Below, in pieces: positions 8,961 through 17,070 of a DNA stretch of 54,373 nucleotides. This stretch comes from Roseinatronobacter ekhonensis (GTDB taxonomy: Bacteria > Pseudomonadota > Alphaproteobacteria > Rhodobacterales > Rhodobacteraceae): the NCBI RefSeq assembly GCF_900499075.1, contig NZ_UIHC01000021.1, forward strand, positions 1 to 54,373. The letters are read 5' to 3'. Position 1 is the first letter of the stretch; every line of letters begins with the position of its first letter. A program made the position numbers and the translations under genes. Under the pieces are notes generated by a model that had not been told where the DNA came from, did no database searches, and worked only from the letters and a program-made list of their open reading frames with translations.

Positions 8961-8983
8961 CGAAATTGAGTGGAGGGAATATC

Positions 8984-9985
8984 ATGACCACACGTCTTGC
9001 AATCAACGGCTTTGGCCGGATCGGCCGACTGGTGCTGCGCGCGCTGGTCGAACAGAACCGCGACGATATCAAGATCGTTGCCATCAACGATCTTGGCCCG
9101 GTCGAGAGCATCGCCCATCTGCTGCGCTTCGACAGCGTGCACGGACGGTTTCCGACAGAGGTAACAGTCACCGATGGCAATATCGACGTTGGGCGCGGCC
9201 CCATCAAGGTCACGGCAGAGCGTGATCCCGCCAACCTGCCGTGGGACGATATCGACATCGTGCTGGAATGCACCGGCATATTCGCGGATGCCGACAAGGC
9301 CAAGATCCATCTGGGCAAGGCCGGCAAAGTGCTGGTTTCGGCCCCGTCGAAAGGCGCTGACAAAACCATCGTTTATGGTGTGAACCATGATAGCCTGACG
9401 GCTGGTGACAAGATCGTATCGAACGGGTCGTGCACCACCAATTGCCTGTCGCCGGTTGCCAAGGTGCTGAATGACGCGGTCGGCATTTCGCGCGGCTTCA
9501 TGACCACCATACACAGCTATACGGGCGACCAACCGACGTTGGATGCGATGCATAAAGACATGTACCGCGCCCGCGCCGCCGGGATGAGCATGATCCCCAC
9601 CTCGACCGGTGCCGCCAAGGCGGTTGGGCTTGTGCTGCCGGAACTGGCGGGCAAGCTGGACGGTGTGGCGATCCGCGTGCCCACGCCCAATGTGTCGGTG
9701 GTGGACCTGACCTTTGAAGCGGCGCGCGACGTGACCGCCGAAGAGATCAACGCCGCGGTGGTCGCGGCGGCTGGTGATGGACCTCTCAAGGGCATCCTTG
9801 GTGTGACCGACCAACCCAACGTGTCGATGGATTTTAACCATGACCCGCGCTCCAGCATTTTCCATCTGGACCAGACCAAGGTTCTGGAAGGGCGCATGGT
9901 GCGCGTTCTGTCATGGTATGACAATGAATGGGGGTTTTCGAACCGGATGCTTGATACCGCTGCGGCAATGGCGCGGGCGGGCTGA
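8984..9985 (+). CDS. gap: Glyceraldehyde-3-phosphate dehydrogenase, type I
   Basis: 333 residues starting at MTTRLAINGFGRIGR, with GTGGAGGG upstream. The NAD-binding GxGxxG (GFGRIG) opens the protein, the catalytic cysteine lies in SNGSCTTNCL near residue 150, and the C-terminus has the conserved SWYDNEWGFSNRM. It oxidatively phosphorylates glyceraldehyde-3-phosphate in the cytoplasm for glycolysis and gluconeogenesis. The start of strand 2 (VAINDLGPVESIAHL) is typical of rhodobacterial Gap; I do not assign NAD versus NADP preference. It is followed by a strong terminator shared with the convergent hsp20 gene. Confidence 0.96.
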   Translation: MTTRLAINGFGRIGRLVLRALVEQNRDDIKIVAINDLGPVESIAHLLRFDSVHGRFPTEVTVTDGNIDVGRGPIKVTAERDPANLPWDDIDIVLECTGIFADADKAKIHLGKAGKVLVSAPSKGADKTIVYGVNHDSLTAGDKIVSNGSCTTNCLSPVAKVLNDAVGISRGFMTTIHSYTGDQPTLDAMHKDMYRARAAGMSMIPTSTGAAKAVGLVLPELAGKLDGVAIRVPTPNVSVVDLTFEAARDVTAEEINAAVVAAAGDGPLKGILGVTDQPNVSMDFNHDPRSSIFHLDQTKVLEGRMVRVLSWYDNEWGFSNRMLDTAAAMARAG

Positions 9986-10004
9986 CGGCCCCATCACTCG
10001 ACAA

Positions 10005-10030
10005 AAAACCCGGCCGAATGGCCGGGTTTT
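10005..10030. terminator. Bidirectional terminator between gap and hsp20
   Basis: Stem ACCCGGCC/GGCCGGGT with loop GAAT, flanked by an A-run on the left and TTTT on the right. It can end transcription from both convergent genes. Confidence 0.85.
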
Positions 10031-10061
10031 CGCGTTCGAGGTAACGACCGAGTTTCGCCTG

Positions 10062-10535
10062 TCAGGCAGCACGTTCCTGCACGAGCTTCTCTGTCTGGTG
10101 GCCAAGCGGCTCGCGCGCGATGTCGATCCGGCGCGGTTTCAATGCTTCGGGCAGTTCGCGCTGCAAGTCGATATGCAGCATGCCGTCAGCATGGCTGGCA
10201 CCGGTCACGCGCACATGGTCGGCCAGATGGAACCGGCGCTCGAACGCACGGGTCGCGATGCCGCGGTGCAGGTATTCGCGGGCGGCGCTGTCGTCCTCTG
10301 CGGTGCGGGCCGTGACCAAAAGCGCGTTTTCCTTGACCTCGACACTCAGGTCATCGGCGCGGAACCCGGCCACGGCAAGCGAAATCCGATAGCCGTTTTC
10401 GCCCGTCTTTTCAATATTGTAAGGCGGGTAACTGGGTGCCTGTAGGTCGCTGGACATGACGCGGTCCAGCATTTCTGCCATCTGGTCGAAGCCGACACTG
10501 GCACGGTAAAGTGGGGTGGGATCAAAACGACGCAT
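10062..10535 (-). CDS. Small heat-shock protein, Hsp20/IbpA type
   Basis: 157 residues from the ATG at 10535, chosen because AGGAGG lies six bases upstream; a nearer in-frame ATG is too close to it. The alpha-crystallin domain runs from about residue 38 to 130 (PPYNIEKTGENGYRISLAVAGF, then HLADHVRVTGASHADGMLHIDL), with the conserved G-x-L-like end (GMLHIDLQRELP) and a C-terminal I-D-I resembling the I-x-I anchor. It is an ATP-independent holdase that keeps unfolding proteins soluble. A sigma-32-like promoter and a hairpin-containing leader lie upstream. Confidence 0.93.
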   Translation of the reverse strand: MRRFDPTPLYRASVGFDQMAEMLDRVMSSDLQAPSYPPYNIEKTGENGYRISLAVAGFRADDLSVEVKENALLVTARTAEDDSAAREYLHRGIATRAFERRFHLADHVRVTGASHADGMLHIDLQRELPEALKPRRIDIAREPLGHQTEKLVQERAA

Positions 10536-10598
10536 AAGCATCCTCCTATCTGAAGCGATGAGTTGCACGCCTTCCGTCTGGACAGGCGCTGTTCAGGC

Positions 10599-10625
10599 GT
10601 CCGGGCCCATATTTGGCTCCCGGAC
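10599..10625 (-). promoter_or_regulatory. Hairpin in the hsp20 leader (possible RNA thermometer)
   Basis: A perfect 7-bp inverted repeat, GTCCGGG/CCCGGAC with a 13-nt loop, falls at the predicted 5' end of the hsp20 transcript, about 65 nt before the ribosome-binding site. ROSE-type leaders also start with stable hairpins, but I see no convincing partner for the Shine-Dalgarno sequence. Confidence 0.3.
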
Positions 10626-10632
10626 CCATCAG

Positions 10633-10661
10633 ATGTGGGATGCCCGTTTCAGCGATTCAAG
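10633..10661 (-). promoter_or_regulatory. Sigma-32 (RpoH) type promoter of hsp20
   Basis: On the minus strand CTTGAA (10661-10656) is followed after 16 bases by CCCACAT (10639-10633). This is close to the RpoH consensus CTTGAA with a CCCCAT-like -10. It would start the hsp20 message near 10625, leaving a leader of about 90 nt. Confidence 0.6.
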
Positions 10662-10688
10662 AGGGATCAACAGTGGGAGAACGCCTGC

Positions 10689-11525
10689 TCAGGGGCGCAA
10701 GAACCGTGCACCGCCCTCGCTGGTCATACTCCGAGGCGCAGTTTGTGTGACCGAGGTGCTGGCCGGTGCCTGAATGAACCGGCGGTCACGCTGGCTCAAC
10801 GCCGCGCGCAAGGTGTCCAGCTTGGGACCAAGTGCCACCCCGAAAGAAATGTCGCCGACATACTCCCCCGCCTCAGAGACGCCTTTGGCAGAGATGACCG
10901 ACACGATTTCAGCGCGTCCACTCTCGAAGGAAAAGACAGGCGAGCCCGAGGCCCCGAAATCGACCGCGCAGGTCATATAGACCACCCCCTGCGCGACACT
11001 GTCCAGAACGCGGCAACGGTCTTGCAGCGATGGTGCTTCCAACCGACCACGCGCATATGACACAACACCCACCGTGTCACCGCGCTGCGGTCGGTCCTGC
11101 ACTGCGAAGGGCACCACGCCGCGATTTGTAATTGGATGGACAAGCTCCAGCAACGCCAGATCATTGATCACTGTGTCCGGCGTCGCATAGCGCGCAACGC
11201 GGTAGCCGGGGTGCACGACAGAACGCAGCACGCGCCCTTCGGCCACGGCATGCCCGTTGCGCCAACCTGCGCGGAACAGGAAATCCTCGTCATCGTAGCG
11301 TTTGCCGGTATCGCGGTCGAACAGGCAATGCGCTGCTGTCAGCACCAGCCGCTGCGAAATCAGGGCGCCGGTACAAAAGCCGTGCCCGGCGATGTCGATG
11401 CGCCCGACCGCTTCCCAGCCTTGCGCGGTCAGACCTGTTTCCAGCAGGGTCAACGGCTTGTCTTGCGCCTGCGCCATGTTCGACAGGCAAAAGACAAGCA
11501 CCAACAGGGCACGCAAAACTGGCAT
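10689..11525 (-). CDS. Secreted trypsin-like serine protease (S1 family)
   Basis: 278 residues with a signal peptide ending near AQA (residue 20) and GGAGAG before the start. The triad is readable: H66 in LTAAHC, D122 in INDLALL and S193 in DFGASGSP. The usual D before the serine (GDSGGP) is Ala here, as often seen in bacterial glutamyl-endopeptidase-like members. The cysteine pair CTGALISQR and AAHC suggests one disulfide. It should act in the periplasm or outside the cell. A hairpin separates it from the upstream glcF. It lies upstream of hsp20, but the latter has its own promoter. Confidence 0.9.
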   Translation of the reverse strand: MPVLRALLVLVFCLSNMAQAQDKPLTLLETGLTAQGWEAVGRIDIAGHGFCTGALISQRLVLTAAHCLFDRDTGKRYDDEDFLFRAGWRNGHAVAEGRVLRSVVHPGYRVARYATPDTVINDLALLELVHPITNRGVVPFAVQDRPQRGDTVGVVSYARGRLEAPSLQDRCRVLDSVAQGVVYMTCAVDFGASGSPVFSFESGRAEIVSVISAKGVSEAGEYVGDISFGVALGPKLDTLRAALSQRDRRFIQAPASTSVTQTAPRSMTSEGGARFLRP

Positions 11526-11559
11526 GATCTCTCCGACACAACTGGCTTTGCCAAGCCTT

Positions 11560-11580
11560 AGCGCGCCCCCAAGGCGCGCT
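11560..11580 (-). terminator. Hairpin between glcF and the protease gene
   Basis: A perfect 8-bp stem, AGCGCGCC/GGCGCGCT with a 5-nt loop, lies 16 bp after the glcF stop. There is no T-run, so it may be a weak terminator or an mRNA-stabilising hairpin. Confidence 0.45.
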
Positions 11581-11595
11581 TGCGGCGAAACCGTG

Positions 11596-12885
11596 TCAGC
11601 TTTGCGTCAGCGCACGCGGGCGCGGCCCGCCCGTCGCCCAGTCCAGCAATTCGACCGTGTGCACCACTGGGATTTCGGTGCCGCCGCCGATCTGCATCAT
11701 GCACCCGATATTGCCTGCGGCGATGATATCGGGCTGCTTGGCCTCCAGTGTTTCGACTTTGCGCGCCTTCAGTTGCTTCGAGATCTCTGGCTGCATCAGG
11801 TTATAGGTGCCGGCAGACCCGCAACACAGGTGACTGTCTTTCGGTTCCGTCACCGTGAACCCTGCGCGTTTCAGCAAATCCTTGGGGAAGGTCTTTATCT
11901 GCTGGCCGTGCTGCAAAGAACAGGCAGCGTGATAGGCCACTTTCATGTCCTGCTTTTCGCCTTTCGGCAGATCCAGCTTCATCAACACTTCGCTGACATC
12001 CATGGCAATTTCGCTCACGGCCTTCGCCTCTGCCGCCAAAGGCTCATTGCGGAACATATGACCGTAATCTTTGACGGTCGTACCACAGCCGCTTGTGTTG
12101 ATGACAATCGCATCCAGCCCGCCAGTTTGCATTTCGCCATGCCACGCACGGATGTTCTTGGCGGCGGTGGCGTGGCTTTCCTGTGTCTTGCCCATATGGT
12201 GCGTCAGCGCTCCGCAACAGCCCTGCCCGTCCGCGATCACGACCTCTGCCCCCAAGCGGCGCAGCAGGCGGATCGTGGCGTCGTTGATGTCGGTGTTCAG
12301 CGCGCGTTGGGCGCAACCGGTCATCAGCGCCACGCGCATTTTCTTGGTGCCATGTGGGGCAAAGACCTGTGGGTCGTCATTCCGGCTGACCGGCGGGATA
12401 ACCTTTGGCGCCATTTCCAGCATGGCGCGCAAACGCGGGTCTGGCAGCAGCCCGCGGAACGGCCGACCGATCTTGGCTCCCAGCAGCGCCAGACGGAACC
12501 GCCCCGGATAGGGCAGGATTTTCGACAGCACCCAGCGGAGCATACGTTCAAAAAGCGGGCGCTTGTAGGTCTGCTCGATATACTCGCGCGCATGGTCCAC
12601 CAGGTGCATATAGTGCACACCGGACGGGCATGTCGTCATACAGGCCAGACAGGACAGGCAGCGGTCAACATGCTTGACGGTTTTTTCATCCGCCGGGCGG
12701 CCTTTTTCCAGCATGTCCTTGATCAGGTAAATCCGCCCGCGCGGGCTGTCCAATTCATCGCCCAACACGGCATAGGTCGGGCAGGTTGCCGTGCAAAACC
12801 CGCAATGCACGCAGTTGCGCAACACCTCGTTAGAGCGTTGGATCGCCGGGTCTTTCAACTGGTCGGGGGTAAAGGTCGTTTGCAT
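11596..12885 (-). CDS. glcF: Glycolate oxidase iron-sulfur subunit GlcF
   Basis: 429 residues. Two 4Fe-4S motifs of the ferredoxin CxxCxxCxxxCP type are present: C25/C28/C31/C35 and C76/C79/C82/C86. Two CCG domains follow (GQGCCGAL and LCCGSAGTY), the heterodisulfide-reductase-like cysteine motifs. GlcF passes electrons from the FAD subunits GlcD/GlcE to the membrane quinone pool when glycolate is oxidised to glyoxylate. It is the last gene of glcDEF, 6 bp after glcE, in the family's standard order. Confidence 0.96.
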   Translation of the reverse strand: MQTTFTPDQLKDPAIQRSNEVLRNCVHCGFCTATCPTYAVLGDELDSPRGRIYLIKDMLEKGRPADEKTVKHVDRCLSCLACMTTCPSGVHYMHLVDHAREYIEQTYKRPLFERMLRWVLSKILPYPGRFRLALLGAKIGRPFRGLLPDPRLRAMLEMAPKVIPPVSRNDDPQVFAPHGTKKMRVALMTGCAQRALNTDINDATIRLLRRLGAEVVIADGQGCCGALTHHMGKTQESHATAAKNIRAWHGEMQTGGLDAIVINTSGCGTTVKDYGHMFRNEPLAAEAKAVSEIAMDVSEVLMKLDLPKGEKQDMKVAYHAACSLQHGQQIKTFPKDLLKRAGFTVTEPKDSHLCCGSAGTYNLMQPEISKQLKARKVETLEAKQPDIIAAGNIGCMMQIGGGTEIPVVHTVELLDWATGGPRPRALTQS

Positions 12886-12891
12886 GGTGGA

Positions 12892-13992
12892 TTATCCCAT
12901 CAGGCCAGGGTTCAGCACCCCGCGCGGATCAAACTTGGCGCGCAAGCCCTGCGACAGGGCGGCGATCGGGCCACTCTCTGGCTGGAATACGGGCAGGCGC
13001 GCGCGGGTGGCCTCGCTCCCGCGGATCAGGGTGGCATGGCCCGAAATCGGGCCGACTTGCGCGCGCAAGTCGGTGCTGTCCGGCACAAGCGCCCAGATCA
13101 GGCCGCCGCCCCAATCCATCTGGACAGGCCCGCCGATCTTGGCCACCAGCTCAGGCGCCTCCGAGGGCGCTACAGATAGACGCCAGACATCACCAGACTG
13201 CCCCGCGAACGCCGTAACATCACGGATACTGCGCCACAGCGCAGCACTTTCGTCGCCTTCGAGGACCTCCCAGTCACCGCCCAGCACCTCCGCCAATGCG
13301 GCTCTGCGGTGGGCGATCTGCTCGGCAAACCCCTCAATGCGCAGACACACCCGCCCGGCCGTGTCGCGCGCGGCGGCATTCACTTCATAAGGTGTCCCCA
13401 AGGCGGCAGACATGCAGGCCACGGCTGCGTCCGGCGTCATCTCGGCGCTGACAAGCGTGGCCTGTACCTCTGGCACGGGCAGCAGCTTGAAACTGCATTC
13501 CGACAGCACCCCCAGCGTGCCCCATGACCCGGCCATCAGCTTGACCAGATCATAGCCGGTGACGTTCTTCATCACGCGTCCGCCATTCTTCACAATGCGG
13601 CCCTGCCCGTCCACAAAACGCACCCCGATCAGGCTGTCGCGGCAGGCCCCGACAATCACCCTGCGCGGGCCGGAGGCATTCGCGGCGACCATGCCGCCCA
13701 CGGTCGGCGTGCCCTCGGTCCCCAGTAGCGCACGCATGTCCATAGGCTCGAATGGCAAGCGCTGGTTCTCGGCGGCAAGCGCAGACTCGACATCGCCCAG
13801 CGGCGTGCCTGCTGCCGCTACAAGCGTCAGCGCACCCGGCTCATACAGCGAAATGCCCTGCAATCCCGTGGTCTCCAGCACCTCGGCAGTGCCGGGCATG
13901 CCCAGATTACGCGTGCCGCCCCCGCGGATGCGCAAGGGACCAGAGGCCGCGCGCACCATGTCCGATAAGTCAGCCTCAGTCGTGGGGCGCAT
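12892..13992 (-). CDS. glcE: Glycolate oxidase FAD-binding subunit GlcE
   Basis: 366 residues with AGGAGG upstream of the ATG. The N-terminal half is a PCMH-type FAD domain: IRGGGTRNLG near residue 20, GTEGTPTVGGMVAANASGPRR near 110-130, and VKNVTGYDLVKL near 155. It is shorter than GlcD because it lacks most of the substrate-binding cap, as expected for GlcE. It forms the glycolate oxidase complex with GlcD and GlcF. The gap to glcD (94 bp) holds a rhodobacterial 3'-end repeat with a hairpin, which may lower expression of glcEF relative to glcD. Confidence 0.95.
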   Translation of the reverse strand: MRPTTEADLSDMVRAASGPLRIRGGGTRNLGMPGTAEVLETTGLQGISLYEPGALTLVAAAGTPLGDVESALAAENQRLPFEPMDMRALLGTEGTPTVGGMVAANASGPRRVIVGACRDSLIGVRFVDGQGRIVKNGGRVMKNVTGYDLVKLMAGSWGTLGVLSECSFKLLPVPEVQATLVSAEMTPDAAVACMSAALGTPYEVNAAARDTAGRVCLRIEGFAEQIAHRRAALAEVLGGDWEVLEGDESAALWRSIRDVTAFAGQSGDVWRLSVAPSEAPELVAKIGGPVQMDWGGGLIWALVPDSTDLRAQVGPISGHATLIRGSEATRARLPVFQPESGPIAALSQGLRAKFDPRGVLNPGLMG

Positions 13993-14020
13993 CGGTGGCC
14001 CTCCTCTGTTCTGTCATCAA

Positions 14021-14085
14021 TTCATCCTTGCCCCAAATATCCTGGGGGTGAATGGGCGCGCCAGCGCCCAGAGGGGGCAAAGCCC
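14021..14085 (-). repeat. Rhodobacterial 3'-end repeat with hairpin, copy 1 (after glcD)
   Basis: Directly after the glcD stop, the minus strand shows a GC-rich hairpin (GGGCGC/GCGCCC) and then AGGATATTTGGG and a GATGAA tail. The same order, a hairpin then the AGGATATTTGG motif, recurs after mmsA (21965-22020). It probably works as a terminator or RNA-end element. Motifs of this kind are common in intergenic DNA of this family. Confidence 0.65.
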
Positions 14086-14086
14086 C

Positions 14087-15520
14087 TTACGCCGCGCGGC
14101 GCGCGGCGCTGGCTTCCAGCGGAAAGACCTTGGCAGGGTTCAACAGCCATTGCGGGTCGAACACATCCTTGACAGCCATTTGGGCATCCAGATCATCGGG
14201 CGCGAATTGCACGTTCATCAGATCGCGCTTTTCGATCCCCACGCCATGTTCGCCGGTCAGGCAGCCGCCGACCTCGACGCACAGCTTCAGGATTTCCGCG
14301 CCGAACGCCTCGCACAGTTCCAGATCGCCGGGTTTGTTCGCATCGTACAGGATCAGCGGGTGCATGTTTCCATCGCCCGCGTGGAAGACATTGGCAACGC
14401 CCAGCCCGAATTCTTCCGACATTTCGCCGATGCGTTTCAGAACATAGGGCAGGCTCGACACCGGGATCGTGCCGTCCAGACACATGTAGTCGGCAATCTG
14501 CCCCATCGCGCCAAAGGCCGATTTGCGGCCCAGCCAGATTTTCTTGCTTTCCTCGTCCGACTGGCTTTCGCGCAGTTCAACCGGGTTGTGCCGATGCGCG
14601 ATTTGTTTGATCAGACCAAGCTGTTCGTCGATTTCCGCGTCAGAACCTTCGACCTCGACAATCAATAATGCCTCGCAATCGGGGTAGCCGGCATGGGCGA
14701 AATCTTCTGTCGCGCGGATGCAGGGACGGTCCATGAATTCGATCGCCACGGGAAGCACACCCGCCTTGATAATGTCGGACACGCAAGCCCCTGCCACCTC
14801 GTTGCTGTCGAACCCCATCAGCACCGGGCGCGCGCCCTCGGGCTTGGGCAGGATGCGCAGGGTCGCTTCGGTGACGATACCCAACTGCCCCTCCGATCCG
14901 CAGATCAGGGCCAGCAGGTCATAGCCTGCCGCGTCCAGATGGGTGCCGCCGATTTCCAACACCGTGCCGTCCATCGTAACCAGCGTCACGCCCAGCAGGT
15001 TGTTGGTGGTCACGCCGTATTTCAGACAATGCGCGCCACCCGAATTCATCGCGATATTGCCTGCGATCGCGCAAGCCAACTGGCTGGACGGGTCGGGCGC
15101 GTAGAAAAATCCGTCCCCCTCGACCTCGCCCGTGACCGCCAGATTGGTGATACCGCTCTGCACACGAATGGTTCGGTTTGGGTAGCTGACCTCCATGACC
15201 TCACGCAGGCGCGCAACGCCAAGAATGATCGAATCCTCGGTCGGCAAAGCGCCGCCCGCCAGCGACGTGCCAGACCCGCGCGGCACGACCGGCACGGCTT
15301 CCTCATGACAAACCTTCATGATCGCTGCGACCTGTTCGGTGCTGTCGGGCAGCACGACGGCCAACGGCAAACACCGATAAGCGGTCAGCGCGTCGCATTC
15401 ATAGGCGCGGCGCTCGGCTTCGTCAGAGATCAGCGCCTCGGACGGCAGCAGATCCGCGAGCCGCGCGATGACGCGATCGCGTTTCGACATAATCGCTGCA
15501 TTGGGGATAGGCATGTCCAT
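14087..15520 (-). CDS. glcD: Glycolate oxidase subunit GlcD (FAD-linked)
   Basis: 477 residues. The start at 15520 follows GGGAGG at 7 bases; an upstream in-frame extension would run through the operator-like palindrome. The FAD-binding PCMH domain has VPRGSGTSLAGGALP (about 80-95) and IAMNSGGAHCLKYGVT (about 145-160). The C-terminal cap ends with the conserved GEHGVGIEKR and N-V-Q-F. This is the catalytic subunit that oxidises glycolate (from phosphoglycolate or the medium) to glyoxylate. It is the first gene of glcDEF. A 23-bp palindrome sits 21 bp upstream of the start. Confidence 0.96.
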   Translation of the reverse strand: MDMPIPNAAIMSKRDRVIARLADLLPSEALISDEAERRAYECDALTAYRCLPLAVVLPDSTEQVAAIMKVCHEEAVPVVPRGSGTSLAGGALPTEDSIILGVARLREVMEVSYPNRTIRVQSGITNLAVTGEVEGDGFFYAPDPSSQLACAIAGNIAMNSGGAHCLKYGVTTNNLLGVTLVTMDGTVLEIGGTHLDAAGYDLLALICGSEGQLGIVTEATLRILPKPEGARPVLMGFDSNEVAGACVSDIIKAGVLPVAIEFMDRPCIRATEDFAHAGYPDCEALLIVEVEGSDAEIDEQLGLIKQIAHRHNPVELRESQSDEESKKIWLGRKSAFGAMGQIADYMCLDGTIPVSSLPYVLKRIGEMSEEFGLGVANVFHAGDGNMHPLILYDANKPGDLELCEAFGAEILKLCVEVGGCLTGEHGVGIEKRDLMNVQFAPDDLDAQMAVKDVFDPQWLLNPAKVFPLEASAARRAA

Positions 15521-15540
15521 TCTCGGTCCTCCCAGCCGGT

Positions 15541-15563
15541 ATTGGTAAAATAATATTACCAAT
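15541..15563. promoter_or_regulatory. Palindromic operator-like site upstream of glcD
   Basis: ATTGGTAA (15541-15548) and TTACCAAT (15556-15563) form a perfect 8-bp inverted repeat with a 7-bp AT spacer, 21 bp before the glcD start. TGGT/ACCA half-sites recall GntR/FadR-family operators (GlcC and PdhR belong there), but the spacing is wider than the PdhR site. It lies where a repressor would block initiation. Confidence 0.55.
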
Positions 15564-15587
15564 TTTTCAAAAATCAAGCAAAACCTG

Positions 15588-16190
15588 CTATTCAGGTTTG
15601 CGCGCAATGAAGTCTATCAGGGCGGACATGCCCGCGTGGCCTGCACCTTCGCGGATATCGCGGTCATAGGCGCGGCAGAGCTCTACCTGCCAGCCTGGAA
15701 ACGCCGCGCGTAGCATGTCCTCGGTATACAGGTTTTCGACCGCCCGCGGCCCGCCCGTGCCATAGGCCAGCTGTTCGGGGCGGTAGCCATGCAGGAACAG
15801 CACGCCGCCGGGGCGCAGGCTGGCGGCCATGCGTTCAAACATCGCCGTCCGGGCATCCGGCCCGGTGAATTGAATAAAAATACCGGCAACCAGATCGAAC
15901 GCACCGGCCCACTCGCTCGGCCAGTCGGCCAGCAAATCAGCCTGCACGAAATCGACCTCAACACCGCGCGATTCCGCCAGCGTCTTGGCCTTGCGCAAGC
16001 CCGAGGGTGCGTAATCGGCCGCGGTCACGGACAATCCGCACTCGGCCATGAAGACAGAATTGCGCCCCTCTCCATCTGCGACGGCCAAGGCCTTTTGTCC
16101 TTGCACCAACCAGTCAGCATGATCGCGTAAGGCTGCCGCGGGGTCGGTGCCGAAGACATAATCCGGCGTTGCGAAACGCTCTTCCCACAT
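15588..16190 (-). CDS. Class I SAM-dependent methyltransferase, TehB/thiopurine-like
   Basis: About 200 residues from MWEERFATPDYVFG. The ATG at 16190 is preferred because family members start at this tryptophan; the ATG at 16199 is possible but only 2 bases from AGGAG. SAM-binding motif I is degenerate (ALAVADGEGRNSVFMA), followed by the acidic motif TAADYAPSG and the post-motif LRPGGVLFLHGY. This layout matches small cytosolic methyltransferases of the TehB type, which act on small or oxyanion substrates. The real substrate is unknown. It lies upstream of glcD on the same strand, separated by the palindrome. Confidence 0.82.
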   Translation of the reverse strand: MWEERFATPDYVFGTDPAAALRDHADWLVQGQKALAVADGEGRNSVFMAECGLSVTAADYAPSGLRKAKTLAESRGVEVDFVQADLLADWPSEWAGAFDLVAGIFIQFTGPDARTAMFERMAASLRPGGVLFLHGYRPEQLAYGTGGPRAVENLYTEDMLRAAFPGWQVELCRAYDRDIREGAGHAGMSALIDFIARKPE

Positions 16191-16328
16191 GATGCACATG
16201 GCTCCTGAAACAAAGCCCGCATCATGCCAAATTGCCACCACAAAGCAACCGCGCTGGCTTAGTCAGCAACACACCGTCATGCCGACCGATGCCGCTATCC
16301 GTCATGAAGTCAGTTTTGTGGGTAATAT

Positions 16329-16345
16329 TGGCTGGGGTGGTAGGA
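16329..16345. repeat. Distal attachment-site copy of the tRNA-Gln 3' end
   Basis: TGGCTGGGGTGGTAGGA here is identical to 18222-18238, which is the 3' end of the tRNA-Gln gene (CCA, discriminator, acceptor strand and part of the T stem). A perfect 17-bp direct repeat 1,893 bp apart, one copy inside a tRNA, is the mark of site-specific integration by a tyrosine recombinase. Confidence 0.85.
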
Positions 16346-16932
16346 GCCCTTGACTGCTGATGAACCTTAACAGTTTTCTCCTCTGGCCTTGGCAACTGGG
16401 GCAGTTCTTGGGGCGATTTCAGAGTCGTTCGACCAGTTTGGCCGCGAAGCCAGACTTTCCCGCGAGCCTCACCCTCGCCCTAGAGAGACCCACAGGCAGA
16501 CGCTGGGCGGTTAGACGGGGGAAGCCATGCCCATCACCGACCTGTGGCCTCCTGGTGCTCCTCTGAAAAAAGCAAAGGGAAAGAAAGTCCCCCAGCGTTG
16601 CCGCCGGAGGGTGCTAGGGGGTGAGTGGTCAAATAATGCGCGCGCCTGTCCTGACGGGCATCCTATCTCATATCGCAAATCAGAGTTCCTCGGTCCGAGT
16701 TGCCGTGTTTTAGGCAGTGCAGAGAATGAAGGGCCTGTTCGAGATGCCAGCACTTGATCCCCCTGGATGCACGTGTAACTGAATTTACCTTGGGCGCTGG
16801 CAATGATCCGATGCTAGACATGTCCACGGCAGTCTCGACCGTCCGGGAACAAGCGCCACTTTTCTGCCAACGATAGGCGGTCGTCAGACCGAACGATAAA
16901 CTTGGGAAAAAACAAATGAAGCTATACTTCTT
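16346..16932. other. Left part of the island, no intact gene seen
   Basis: About 590 bp without a credible coding frame. The short open frames on both strands have no recognisable domains, no good ribosome-binding sites and Arg/Pro-rich shadow composition. I read it as decayed island DNA. A TCAGACCG/CGGTCGTC-rich patch near 16880 may belong to the end of the adjacent IS remnant. Confidence 0.5.
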
Positions 16933-17070
16933 CTACTCCAAAACCCGAAAGTTCTCGTGTGTTATGACGCGGAAGTTATCTGACACCTTGTCGCGGAATT
17001 TCTTCCATTCCTGCGGGATGGTCTCACGCATGAATGCAAGGATGGCGTCGGCGAATTGCTTCTGCAGGAC
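16933..17070 (-). pseudogene. C-terminal remnant of an IS630-type transposase
   Basis: Read on the minus strand, about 45 codons give LQKQFADAILAFMRETIPQ, then WKKFRDKVSDNFRVI, ending in ENFRVLE and a stop at 16933-16935. The ETIP-x-x-W-x-x-FRD-x-VSDNFR-x-I pattern is the typical C-terminus of a group of IS630-like transposases. Nothing upstream of it remains: the frame meets the foreign methyltransferase at about 17070-17080. It is a fragment left by a deletion or one-ended event inside the tRNA-Gln island. It is unrelated in sequence to the IS end at the start of the window. Confidence 0.72.

Noticed and set aside
11302-13179. 625-codon plus-strand open frame opposite the protease and glcF
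   Set aside because: It is antisense to two certain genes with intact catalytic motifs, is rich in Arg, His, Gln and Pro, and has no recognisable domain. Long shadow frames are normal at this GC content.
16527-16757. 76-codon frame in the left part of the island
   Set aside because: No domain, no ribosome-binding site and atypical composition. Kept only as undefined island DNA.
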